Shown here one piece after another: positions 20,016 to 27,472 of a DNA stretch of 64,000 bases (the first letter of the stretch is position 1; every line of letters starts with the position of its first letter). The translations under genes were made by a program, and so were the position numbers. The stretch is from Neolewinella maritima. Its GTDB lineage: Bacteria > Bacteroidota > Bacteroidia > Chitinophagales > Saprospiraceae. The notes under the pieces are model-generated. The model made no database searches, was not told the DNA's origin, and worked only from the letters and a program-made list of their open reading frames with translations. The DNA lies in the NCBI RefSeq assembly GCF_923081025.1, contig NZ_CAKLPZ010000001.1:1922001-1986000 (forward strand). The letters are read 5' to 3'.

Positions 20016-20306
20016 CTACCGCTTCGGGATCTTGTTGTGACTGATCGCGCGCTGGCGATCCGCCTTGAACCGCCCCACCGTATTATCGCGCAGCTTGCGG
20101 TGCTTCGTTTTACGACCCTGCACGCGAGCCCGCCACACCTTCCAGCTGCGCAGTTTGAGCTGGTCCCGCATCAGGCGGATGACCTCGGCCTCGGACAGAC
20201 CAAACTGAAACGTGATGGCCTCGAAGGGGGTGCGATCTTCCCAGGCCATACCGATGATGCGGTCTACGTCGCGCTCGTTCAGATCATATTTTTTGATGAG
20301 GTCCAT
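20016..20306 (-). CDS. DUF2805 (TIGR03643) family small protein
   Basis: A 96-residue basic protein. The first 60 residues, DLNERDVDRIIGMAWEDRTPFEAITFQFGLSEAEVIRLMRDQLK, form a helix-turn-helix-like unit typical of DUF2805, followed by WKVWRARVQGRKTKHRKL and a lysine/arginine-rich tail. The basic tail and the fold pattern suggest nucleic-acid binding, but the family has no established role. It has no signal peptide. It is upstream of lysA on the same strand and divergent from the membrane protein at 20404. Confidence 0.88.
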   Translation of the reverse strand: MDLIKKYDLNERDVDRIIGMAWEDRTPFEAITFQFGLSEAEVIRLMRDQLKLRSWKVWRARVQGRKTKHRKLRDNTVGRFKADRQRAISHNKIPKR

Positions 20307-20403
20307 TGGGGTGTGGGGTCTTGTTTAGTAGAAACACGGCACCGGCGGCCCCGCCCTGAGTGAACACAGGATATGGGCAAGGGGGTTTAAAGAATAAAAC
20401 CTT

Positions 20404-20730
20404 ATGGTATATCTACAAGCTGGCGGACTATGGGATGACCTGTACTGGTTCATCGGAGCGCTCATTGTACTGCTCGTGGTACTCTTCCTCACGAAAAGGG
20501 CGCAGAGCACCCAGCGGGCCAAACACCTGAAAACGAACGATCCACGCCACAACGTGGTCAATACGACCAGCTACAATATCAATGAGGACAGCCTGGGCGA
20601 TAAGGAGGGGAAGGAAGAGCTGACCGCCGAAGAAGCGCGACAGGAAGCCGAAAATATGAAGGAGACCGGCCACATCCCCAGCGACGAAGAATTCTACCGG
20701 CTGCGCAAGGATATGAAGAAGGACGAGTAG
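20404..20730 (+). CDS. Small membrane-anchored protein of unknown function
   Basis: A 108-residue protein with one transmembrane segment near residues 12-30 (LYWFIGALIVLLVVLFLT) and a charged cytoplasmic-type tail rich in Glu and Lys (GKEELTAEEARQEAENMKE). I do not recognise a family. The gene has good codon use and lies 52 bases before lptF/G on the same strand, so cotranscription is possible. The tail is probably helical. Confidence 0.7.
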   Translation: MVYLQAGGLWDDLYWFIGALIVLLVVLFLTKRAQSTQRAKHLKTNDPRHNVVNTTSYNINEDSLGDKEGKEELTAEEARQEAENMKETGHIPSDEEFYRLRKDMKKDE

Positions 20731-20782
20731 TGTAGACCGGGCGGGCAACAAAGCAGCGTACCGGGGCGTCTTCCTGCGTAGC

Positions 20783-22438
20783 ATGAAGCAGCTGGATAAA
20801 CTGATGCTCCGATCCTTCGTGGGTCCATTCATCGTGACCTTCGGGATCGCGCTGTTCGTGCTATTGATGCAGATCCTGTGGCTGTACCTGGACGATATTG
20901 CGGGCAAGGGGCTCAGCTTCTTCCTCATCATGGAATTGCTAGCCTACAAGTGCGTAGGCTTGGTGCCGCTGGCCCTGCCGTTGGCGCTACTGATCTCATC
21001 GGTCATGGTGCTGGGCAACCTGGCGGAGCACTACGAGTTGTCGAGTTTTAAGTCGGCGGGTGTGGGCCTGTTGCGGGTGATGCGGCCGCTGATCGTGATC
21101 GGTGCGCTGAGCGCTGCGGTGTCCTACGCCTGCTCGGATTACGTCATCCCGGCGGCCAACCTGCAGTTTGGATCACGGATGTACGACATTCAGCAGAAGA
21201 AGCCTACGCTTAATATGGAGCCCGGGGTATTCAACGAAGACTTCAGTCAGTTTACCATACGACTCGGTGGGCGCAGCGATAACGGCCGTGACATCAGCGA
21301 CGTGCTGATCTACGATCAGACGAAGGCGAACCTGGGCGAGCTGAGCGAAATCATGGCGGATAAGGGCGTGATGTACTCGGCTGGCGACGGCCGCTTCTTT
21401 GTGATGAAACTCTACGACGGACACCAGTACGTGGAACAGCGTCCCGGGGGAGCAAGTGGCCGTAGCACGCCCTTCATGCGAACCAACTTCGCCAGCTACA
21501 CGAAGATCTTCGACCTTAGTGAATTCGAGCTGCAGCGGCATGCTTCGTCGCTGTTCTCGACGAACCGGACCATGCTTTCCACCTGGCAGCTGCGGCAAGG
21601 GGTGGACTCGATCAGCTTGGACATCGCTACCCGCAAGCAGGGGCTGAGCAACCACTTGCTGGCCTACTTACCGGAACTGCCCCGCGATACGACGGTGATC
21701 CGGCCCCCGGTGGCTATCGCGGCGGATCAAATGGCGCAGCCACGCTACCTGGACCTTGGGGATTCGCTCGCCTTGGTAGAGAATATGGAGGAGAAGGTTG
21801 ACAGCAGCTGGCGAAACGCTATTCCCGTAGTCGAGAACAACGAGACTAAGGAAGCGCTCAATCGCGCACTACGTGACAAGCTGATGGATCACCCACTGAT
21901 CTTCGGTAGGGCGGAGTGGCCGGGCCTCGACAGTATCGTGAATAGCCTCACTGATGAGGATAGGGACAGGGTGTACAACCGATCCCGGTCGAGTCTGCGG
22001 TCGGTGACCGGGCAGGCGGAGTCGGCTATACGCCTGCTACCGGGAATAGAGGAATCACGGGTCAAGCACGTATACGACATGCACATGAAATACAGCATGG
22101 CCGTGGTCTGTATCATCTTCATCTTCATCGGGGCGCCCATGGGGGCCATCGTGCGCAAGGGGGGCTTCGGCTACCCCATCCTAGTGAGCATCATCTTTTT
22201 CGTCATCTTCATCATTCTCACCATCTTTTGTCGCAAGCTGGCCGAAAGCTTCGTGGTCAATGGAGTGTTCGCCGGCTGGCTACCCTGCGTAATCCTCTTT
22301 CCGGTCAGCCTGTGGATCACCCTGCGGGCCATGAACGATGCCAAGCTGATCAGTACCGAGAAACTGGGGCAGGCCTACCGCCGCGCCCGCGACAGCAAGC
22401 AGGTAGCCGCCCTGCGCCGGGCGGTGCGCAAGGGGTAA
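20783..22438 (+). CDS. LptF/LptG family lipopolysaccharide export permease
   Basis: Inner membrane component of the lipopolysaccharide transport machine that extracts LPS with the LptB ATPase. Membrane helices near residues 12-35, 48-75 and 96-118 start the protein; a long periplasmic beta domain follows; three helices close it (AVVCIIFIFIGAPMGAIVRKGGFGYPIL and on). The family start KQLDKLMLRSFVGPFIVTFGIALFVLLM is clear. At 551 residues it is longer than E. coli LptF or LptG (about 360), as usual for Bacteroidota, because of the enlarged periplasmic domain. Whether it is F-type or G-type cannot be decided here. Confidence 0.93.
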   Translation: MKQLDKLMLRSFVGPFIVTFGIALFVLLMQILWLYLDDIAGKGLSFFLIMELLAYKCVGLVPLALPLALLISSVMVLGNLAEHYELSSFKSAGVGLLRVMRPLIVIGALSAAVSYACSDYVIPAANLQFGSRMYDIQQKKPTLNMEPGVFNEDFSQFTIRLGGRSDNGRDISDVLIYDQTKANLGELSEIMADKGVMYSAGDGRFFVMKLYDGHQYVEQRPGGASGRSTPFMRTNFASYTKIFDLSEFELQRHASSLFSTNRTMLSTWQLRQGVDSISLDIATRKQGLSNHLLAYLPELPRDTTVIRPPVAIAADQMAQPRYLDLGDSLALVENMEEKVDSSWRNAIPVVENNETKEALNRALRDKLMDHPLIFGRAEWPGLDSIVNSLTDEDRDRVYNRSRSSLRSVTGQAESAIRLLPGIEESRVKHVYDMHMKYSMAVVCIIFIFIGAPMGAIVRKGGFGYPILVSIIFFVIFIILTIFCRKLAESFVVNGVFAGWLPCVILFPVSLWITLRAMNDAKLISTEKLGQAYRRARDSKQVAALRRAVRKG

Positions 22439-22443
22439 ATGGC

Positions 22444-22451
22444 TACCTTCG
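22444..22451 (+). promoter_or_regulatory. Possible -7 box (TACCTTCG) just before the PAP2 gene
   Basis: A one-mismatch match to TAnnTTTG in the 17-base gap after lptF/G, ending 4 bases before the ATG. If real, the mRNA would be leaderless. Confidence 0.3.
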
Positions 22452-22455
22452 CGGC

Positions 22456-23172
22456 ATGCCGTTCGTTCGCCGTCACTATACGCCCCCGAGTCTGCGTCTG
22501 AAGACCTTCCTGCGGGCCAACCGATTTTTCCTCATCGGCGTACTCCTCCTCTTGCTGGGCTTTCTCTATCTGCTGTTTACCAACCAGCAGGGCGACGAGT
22601 TGATTGCGATCAATGGGCTACGGACGGACCGGCTGGACTGGGTATTCATCACCGGCACGCAACTGGGTGAGCCCATCGCCTACGTCGTAGTGCTACTGAT
22701 CGCCCTGACCTTTCGCCTGCGCACGGCACTCTTTACCGTACTGACCGGTGCTACCGTGGCGGTCGTGGCCGGCCTGCTCAAACTGTACTTCGCTGAGGCC
22801 CGACCCATGCGGTATTTCTTCGACAACTTCGAAGCTACGTGGCACAGCCTCAACCTGTTTGATGAGAACATGCGCAACTGGGGCTACTCCAGTTTCCCGA
22901 GCGGGCACACCGCCTCGGCCTTTGCGCTGTATAGCTTTGTGTGCTTCAATGTCCGCCGACCCAAGATCGTCATCAGCATCCTTTGCTTTCTCCTGGCGTT
23001 GATGGTCGGCTTTAGCCGGATGTACCTGCTGTATCATTTTTTGCGCGACGTCACGGCCGGGGCCTTCCTTGGTTTGTTAGTAGCCATTGCGATGTTCTTC
23101 CTCCAGTGGAAACTCTACCCCAATAATGCCCGGCTCAATGACGGTATCTGGTGGACGCGTACGCCTAAGTAA
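22456..23172 (+). CDS. PAP2-family membrane phosphatase
   Basis: A 238-residue integral membrane protein with several hydrophobic helices. The three phosphatase motifs are present: KLYFAEARPMRY (KxxxxxxRP), PSGHTAS, and SRMYLLYHFLRDVTAG (SRxxxxxHxxxD). Such enzymes remove phosphate from lipid phosphates, for example undecaprenyl diphosphate or phosphatidate. Its place after an LPS export permease fits envelope lipid recycling, but the substrate is not shown. I chose the ATG at 22456 rather than the longer in-frame start at 22228, because the latter would overlap lptF/G by 200 bases and encode a non-family extension. Confidence 0.92.
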   Translation: MPFVRRHYTPPSLRLKTFLRANRFFLIGVLLLLLGFLYLLFTNQQGDELIAINGLRTDRLDWVFITGTQLGEPIAYVVVLLIALTFRLRTALFTVLTGATVAVVAGLLKLYFAEARPMRYFFDNFEATWHSLNLFDENMRNWGYSSFPSGHTASAFALYSFVCFNVRRPKIVISILCFLLALMVGFSRMYLLYHFLRDVTAGAFLGLLVAIAMFFLQWKLYPNNARLNDGIWWTRTPK

Positions 23173-23178
23173 CCCCCT

Positions 23179-24408
23179 ATGTCCCCTACCGAATACACCC
23201 CCACCATCGCCGTCCTGCGCGAAGACAAGACCCCACCCGACGCCCGGGTAGCCCTCACGCCACGCCAGGTAGCCAAACTGCGCAAGGCTGGCTATGACAT
23301 TGTCGTACAGCCCAGCCCCCACCGCTGCTACACCGATGAGGAGTACCGCAAGCTGGGCATACCCCTACAGGAAGACCTAAGCGATCGGGCGCTCCTACTC
23401 GGCATAAAGGAAGTACCCATCGATCGGCTGCTCGCCGGCAAGACCTACTGCAACTTCGCTCACGTCGCCAAGTTTCAGGCCTACAACCAGCCGCTGCTAC
23501 GCGCTCTGCTGGATAAGGGGATTACCCACATAGACTACGAGTACCTGCGCGACGATGCAGGCAAACGACTTATTGCCTTCGGCTACTGGGCCGGGATGGT
23601 CGGCGCGCATAACGGCCTGTGGGCCTACGGCAAGCGGACGGGGCAGTTCACCCTACCCCGCCTGCACGAGCTGTATGATTACGCAGCTGCCAAAGCGGTA
23701 TACGCCAAACTCAAGCTGCCGAAACTCAAGGTCGTACTTACGGGCACCGGGCGGGTGGGCGCAGGTGCGGCGCGGGTACTCACGGATGCAGGCCTGCGCA
23801 GAGTGTCTGCAGCGGAGTTCCTGGAAGAGACCGAGGACGCCGTGTTTACTCAACTCACCATCGAAAAGTACGCCCGCCACCAGTCCGGCAAGGCTGTGGT
23901 ACGCAAGCATTTCTACAAGCACAGTGAAGAGTACGTCAGTACGTTCCTACCCTACGCCGCCGTGGCGGATGTGTTTGTCAACGGAATCTACTGGGATGGC
24001 AAAGCACCGGCTTTCTTCACCCGGGAGGATATGGCCACGGAATCCTTTCGGATCAAGACGATCGCCGACGTGACCTGCGACATCGCGCCGCTATCCAGCG
24101 TACCCTCAACGCTGAAGGCATCAACTATTGCCGATCCCGTGTTTGGCTTCGATCCGCAGACCGGTGAGGAGGTTGCTCCCTACCGGAATGCCATCGACGT
24201 GATGTCCATCGACAATCTTCCCAGTGAGCTCCCCCGGGATGCGAGCAAGGCCTTCGGCGATATTCTACTCTCCACTATCCTGCCCGAGTTCGATAAACCG
24301 CAGAGCAAGATTCTGGACGGAGCCACGGTCACCCGGGCGGGTGAGTTAGGCGAACAATTTACCTACCTGAGCGACTTTGCCGCGGGCAAACTTCAAGCTA
24401 GTACCTAA
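23179..24408 (+). CDS. Saccharopine dehydrogenase-like / alanine dehydrogenase-PNT fold oxidoreductase
   Basis: A 409-residue NAD(P)-dependent enzyme. The AlaDH/PNT N-terminal domain (IAVLREDKTPPDARVALTPRQ) is followed by a Rossmann motif VVLTGTGRVGAGAARVL near residues 187-203. The overall order and length resemble the lysine-forming type of saccharopine dehydrogenase. YEYLRDDAGKRLIAFGYWAGMVGAHNGL is typical of that group. In bacteria these proteins take part in lysine metabolism or related carboxylate-amine chemistry; the exact substrate cannot be read from sequence. It follows the PAP2 gene by 6 bases and precedes the aldolase gene by 3, so the run is probably one operon. Confidence 0.8.
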   Translation: MSPTEYTPTIAVLREDKTPPDARVALTPRQVAKLRKAGYDIVVQPSPHRCYTDEEYRKLGIPLQEDLSDRALLLGIKEVPIDRLLAGKTYCNFAHVAKFQAYNQPLLRALLDKGITHIDYEYLRDDAGKRLIAFGYWAGMVGAHNGLWAYGKRTGQFTLPRLHELYDYAAAKAVYAKLKLPKLKVVLTGTGRVGAGAARVLTDAGLRRVSAAEFLEETEDAVFTQLTIEKYARHQSGKAVVRKHFYKHSEEYVSTFLPYAAVADVFVNGIYWDGKAPAFFTREDMATESFRIKTIADVTCDIAPLSSVPSTLKASTIADPVFGFDPQTGEEVAPYRNAIDVMSIDNLPSELPRDASKAFGDILLSTILPEFDKPQSKILDGATVTRAGELGEQFTYLSDFAAGKLQAST

Positions 24409-24411
24409 GCG

Positions 24412-25443
24412 ATGCACGTCAACCTGACCTCCGATACGGCTACGCAGCCCACCCCCGCCATGCTGGATACTATGCTTTCGGCGCTGGTCGGTGACGACGT
24501 CTTCCGGCAGGATCCTTCCGTTAATCAGCTGGAGGAAAGCGCCGCCGAGCGGTTCGGCATGGAAGCAGCGCTGTTCTGTCCATCCGGCACCATGACCAAC
24601 CAGCTGGCCATCAAGGTGCATACCCAGCCGCTGGATGAAGTGATCTGTGAGGAGAAGAGTCACGTGTACCAGTACGAAGGTGGGGTGTACAGCTTGCTTT
24701 CAAGTATCAGTATGCACCTCGTGCACGGGGAGCGCGGAAAAATGCTGCCTGGACAGATCACCGCGGCGGTGAAGCCCAGGCAGGATTGGCTCGCACGCAC
24801 GCGCCTGGTCGTATTGGAAAACACCTGTAACAAGGGCGGCGGCAGCATCTATACCATCGAGGAGGCCACTGCGCTGGCCGAGGAGGCGCGCGGCCATGGA
24901 CTAGCCGTCCATCTGGACGGTGCCCGGCTGTTCAATGCCCTGGTGGAGACGGGTGAGACCCCCGATCAGTGGGGCGCGGTATGCGATACGATATCTATTT
25001 GCCTGAGTAAGGGGCTGGGCGCCCCGGTGGGTAGCCTACTGCTCGGTTCGCAGCAGCAGATCGATGCCGCGCGGCGCTTCCGCAAAGTGTTCGGGGGCGG
25101 GATGCGGCAGGCGGGCTATTTGGCGGCAGCCGGTCTGTATGCCCTCGATCATCACGTGGACCGCCTGCGGATAGACAATGCGCGCGCCAGAACGCTCGCC
25201 GAGCTGATTGCGACGCTTCCGTACGTAGCTTCCGTAGAGCAGACACAAACCAACATCTGCATCTTTCACTTGGTGGAGCAGATGGCAGCTGATTTTCTGG
25301 CCGATCTAGCCAAAGAGGGCATTCAGGCCGCGGCCTTCGGACCCAAGACCGTACGATTCACTACCCACTTGGGCGTAGATGAGGAACAGATCAGCTACGT
25401 GATGGATCGACTACGAGCGCGGGCTGAGGCACCTGCTGCATGA
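24412..25443 (+). CDS. Low-specificity threonine aldolase (GntG family, PLP-dependent)
   Basis: PLP enzyme splitting threonine or allo-threonine into glycine and acetaldehyde. The start VNLTSDTATQPTPAML and the later SGTMTNQLAIKVHTQP, VHLDGARLFNALVETG and SICLSKGLGAPVGSLLLG (PLP lysine in LSKGLGAP) are hallmarks. The 343-residue length is standard. It begins 3 bases after the saccharopine dehydrogenase-like gene. Its last 53 bases overlap the minus-strand ferredoxin gene end to end, so transcripts from both sides would be complementary there. Confidence 0.94.
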   Translation: MHVNLTSDTATQPTPAMLDTMLSALVGDDVFRQDPSVNQLEESAAERFGMEAALFCPSGTMTNQLAIKVHTQPLDEVICEEKSHVYQYEGGVYSLLSSISMHLVHGERGKMLPGQITAAVKPRQDWLARTRLVVLENTCNKGGGSIYTIEEATALAEEARGHGLAVHLDGARLFNALVETGETPDQWGAVCDTISICLSKGLGAPVGSLLLGSQQQIDAARRFRKVFGGGMRQAGYLAAAGLYALDHHVDRLRIDNARARTLAELIATLPYVASVEQTQTNICIFHLVEQMAADFLADLAKEGIQAAAFGPKTVRFTTHLGVDEEQISYVMDRLRARAEAPAA

Positions 25444-25639
25444 CCGCCACGTGAGTGATCGTGTCCACGGGGCAGATCGACTCACAGAGCAGACAGGCAA
25501 TGTCGCAGGGACGATCGACGGCGATGGTATCGAAGGGACTGACGAAGCCAGCCTCCTGCGGACAGATCGCCACGCAGGCACCACAGTTGATGCAAGCGTT
25601 CCAACCGATGCTGAACAGTACGGGCTGTTGTTTACTCAT
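25391..25639 (-). CDS. Two-cluster ferredoxin-like protein
   Basis: An 82-residue protein with two cysteine sets. The first is regular: Cys16-x2-Cys19-x2-Cys22-x3-Cys26 (CINCGACVAICP). The second is Cys45-x3-Cys49-x2-Cys52-x3-Cys56 (CDIACLLCESICP), with one extra residue in the first interval. It should bind two [4Fe-4S] clusters and carry electrons. Its ATG overlaps the stop of the upstream geranylgeranyl-reductase-like gene (ATGA), so the two are translated together and it is probably that enzyme's electron donor. Its 3' end overlaps the threonine aldolase gene by 53 bases. Confidence 0.88.
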   Translation of the reverse strand: MSKQQPVLFSIGWNACINCGACVAICPQEAGFVSPFDTIAVDRPCDIACLLCESICPVDTITHVAVMQQVPQPALVVDPSRS

Positions 25640-26811
25640 ATTTTCTTGAATTCCGAGGTGGGACTAAAGTAGTCCGACATAGTAGCATACAGTTGCTCGT
25701 CGCGCTGCGCAATGTTCATGTTGTGGAAAATATCGGTCTTGATCCCGTAAAGCTTCCACATCTTGTCTCCGAGCTCGCTCAGCCATACGTTCTGATAGGC
25801 CTGTAGTGCACCTTCCTGAAGAGGTAGTCCGTCTTGCAAGTGACCGATTAAGAAGTCAGCGGCGATCTTACCACCGGCCACTGCGGTGTGCAGTCCGCCT
25901 CCCGTAATGGGGTTGACGTGGCGGGCGGCATCGCCCACGAGGATCATGTTATCCGCATACTGCGTGCGCAGGGGCGCGGCCAGGGGGACTCCCCCACCCT
26001 GCACCTCCAGAATACGGGCATTGGCGAAGCGCTTCCGGAAGAAGCTCTGTTGCATGAACTTGTCCAGGTGCCACTGGGCGGGTTTATCGGTCATCGTAGC
26101 GATGACACCTAGGCCGATCTCCGCGTAGCCGTGCCCTTTCGGGAACACCCAGGCGTACCCACCCGGTGCCCACTCGTGTCCGGTGACGATCTCCAGCAGT
26201 CCCTCAGTCTCTACGCCGTCGACGATAAATTGCAGGCAGCCGGCCAGTTCGGTAATCTTGATGTGGGTCTGCAGACCGGCCCACTTACCGACCTGCGACT
26301 GTAGTCCATCGGCGCCTACTAGGACGCGGGTACTCAGGGTGATGTCCTGGTTGTAGCGGCGGAGTGCAACAGTACAGCTCCCATCAGCCTGCGGCTGATA
26401 ACCTACCCCCTCCGTCTTGAGCCATACCTCGGTGCCGGCGCGTTCGGCCTGCGTCATCAGGTAGCGATCGAACCGCCGGCGGTCTACCACGTATCCCAGC
26501 GGTTTTTTACCCGGCCCGCTGCCGTAGTCGTCGGGCTTAAGCTGACGGTAGTCGTGGACGGTACGTGCGCCTGCTTCGTCGTAGATCGCGAAGCCGTAGA
26601 TTGCTTCGTGGATAAATTCAGGATTGGCATCAATGCCGGCGGCCTCCAGTCCGTGACCGCTGATAGCGCCCGAGCACTGGATGGGTGAGCCCAATTCTTG
26701 CCGCTTATCGACCAGTAGGACCCGCAGGCCCGCCGTGGAGGCAAAGCGGGCGGTGGTGGAGCCGGCCGGGCCGGCGCCGATGATGATAAGGTCGTAGTCT
26801 GTTTGGGGCAT
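25636..26811 (-). CDS. Geranylgeranyl-reductase family FAD-dependent oxidoreductase
   Basis: A 391-residue flavoprotein. The FAD-binding motif DLIIIGAGPAGSTTARFAST lies at the N-terminus. GADGLQSQVGKWAG, WVFPKGHGYAEIGLGV and NMILVGDAARHVNPITGGGLHTAVAGGKIAA place it in the geranylgeranyl reductase family, which saturates double bonds of isoprenoid chains in chlorophyll, archaeal lipids, menaquinone or tocopherol precursors. I chose the ATG at 26811; the frame extends 20 codons further but these precede the FAD motif and fit nothing. The 4-base overlap with the downstream ferredoxin gene suggests a ferredoxin-fed reductase. VTE3/VTE4-like methyltransferases lie 5-6 kb away. Substrate unknown. 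Confidence 0.88.
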   Translation of the reverse strand: MPQTDYDLIIIGAGPAGSTTARFASTAGLRVLLVDKRQELGSPIQCSGAISGHGLEAAGIDANPEFIHEAIYGFAIYDEAGARTVHDYRQLKPDDYGSGPGKKPLGYVVDRRRFDRYLMTQAERAGTEVWLKTEGVGYQPQADGSCTVALRRYNQDITLSTRVLVGADGLQSQVGKWAGLQTHIKITELAGCLQFIVDGVETEGLLEIVTGHEWAPGGYAWVFPKGHGYAEIGLGVIATMTDKPAQWHLDKFMQQSFFRKRFANARILEVQGGGVPLAAPLRTQYADNMILVGDAARHVNPITGGGLHTAVAGGKIAADFLIGHLQDGLPLQEGALQAYQNVWLSELGDKMWKLYGIKTDIFHNMNIAQRDEQLYATMSDYFSPTSEFKKI

Positions 26812-26855
26812 CAATGCAGTGGTTATACCAACAAACCCCGCCTCCCCCACTCGGT

Positions 26856-27455
26856 TCAGTCGCGCCGCCAAACCTCATACCAGCGCTTGTCGCGTGCGGC
26901 GCGCTCCTCCCGCCGCTGCGTACGCCGGCGGTCCTTGCGGCGCTTGCGGATAGTGCGCTCCATATCCTTGCTCCAAACACTATTGCGTTTGGCAATAACG
27001 TAGCGTACACTGACGGCCGTGTGGGTGTACAAGATGCTTTCCCCGCCCGTCACGTTTAGCGCCGGCTTGAAGTCATAGCTCAGATTTACCTTCCCTACCG
27101 TAGCCTCCAGACCTACGACGCCCGTGAGGCCCTTGGGACCATTAAAGGTTTGTCCGGTCTCGGTGTTGATCTCGTTGTTCCAGCCGGCGTGGAGGCCCGC
27201 TCCATAGAATAAATTGAGCCGGCGGGAAAGCAATGGCTGATGTTGCTTGCCGAGCAGCGTAAGACTCCCTTCGTCCTTGCTGAGGGAGGAAAGTACGATG
27301 GCCTCCAGGACAAAATTCTTGTCGATCTGCGGTAGGCGCAACTGTGCGGTAGCCCCCCACTCTGTACCGACCCGTAGTCCCAGCGCCACGTCATAGGACT
27401 GTGCACAGATGGCGTACGGTACGATCAGCGTGGCTACTAGGAGAAGTATTCTCAT
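26856..27455 (-). CDS. Probable outer membrane barrel protein with a very basic tail
   Basis: A 199-residue exported protein: signal peptide ILLLVATLIVPYAICA, then QSYDVALGLRVGTEWGATAQLRLP and further alternating strands, ending in HTAVSVRYVIAKR. Up to there it looks like a small outer membrane beta-barrel. The final 45 residues are exceptionally basic (ERTIRKRRKDRRRTQRREER), which is unusual for such a protein and would lie on one face of the membrane. I do not recognise the family. It lies between the flavoprotein gene and the ABC transporter gene on the same strand. Confidence 0.75.
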   Translation of the reverse strand: MRILLLVATLIVPYAICAQSYDVALGLRVGTEWGATAQLRLPQIDKNFVLEAIVLSSLSKDEGSLTLLGKQHQPLLSRRLNLFYGAGLHAGWNNEINTETGQTFNGPKGLTGVVGLEATVGKVNLSYDFKPALNVTGGESILYTHTAVSVRYVIAKRNSVWSKDMERTIRKRRKDRRRTQRREERAARDKRWYEVWRRD

Positions 27456-27472
27456 GGCACGTATAACGCGAG

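Noticed and set aside
22228-22455. Longer start for the PAP2 protein
   Set aside because: It would overlap lptF/G by about 200 bases and add a Pro/Arg-rich stretch unlike the family. The ATG at 22456 begins just before the first helix.
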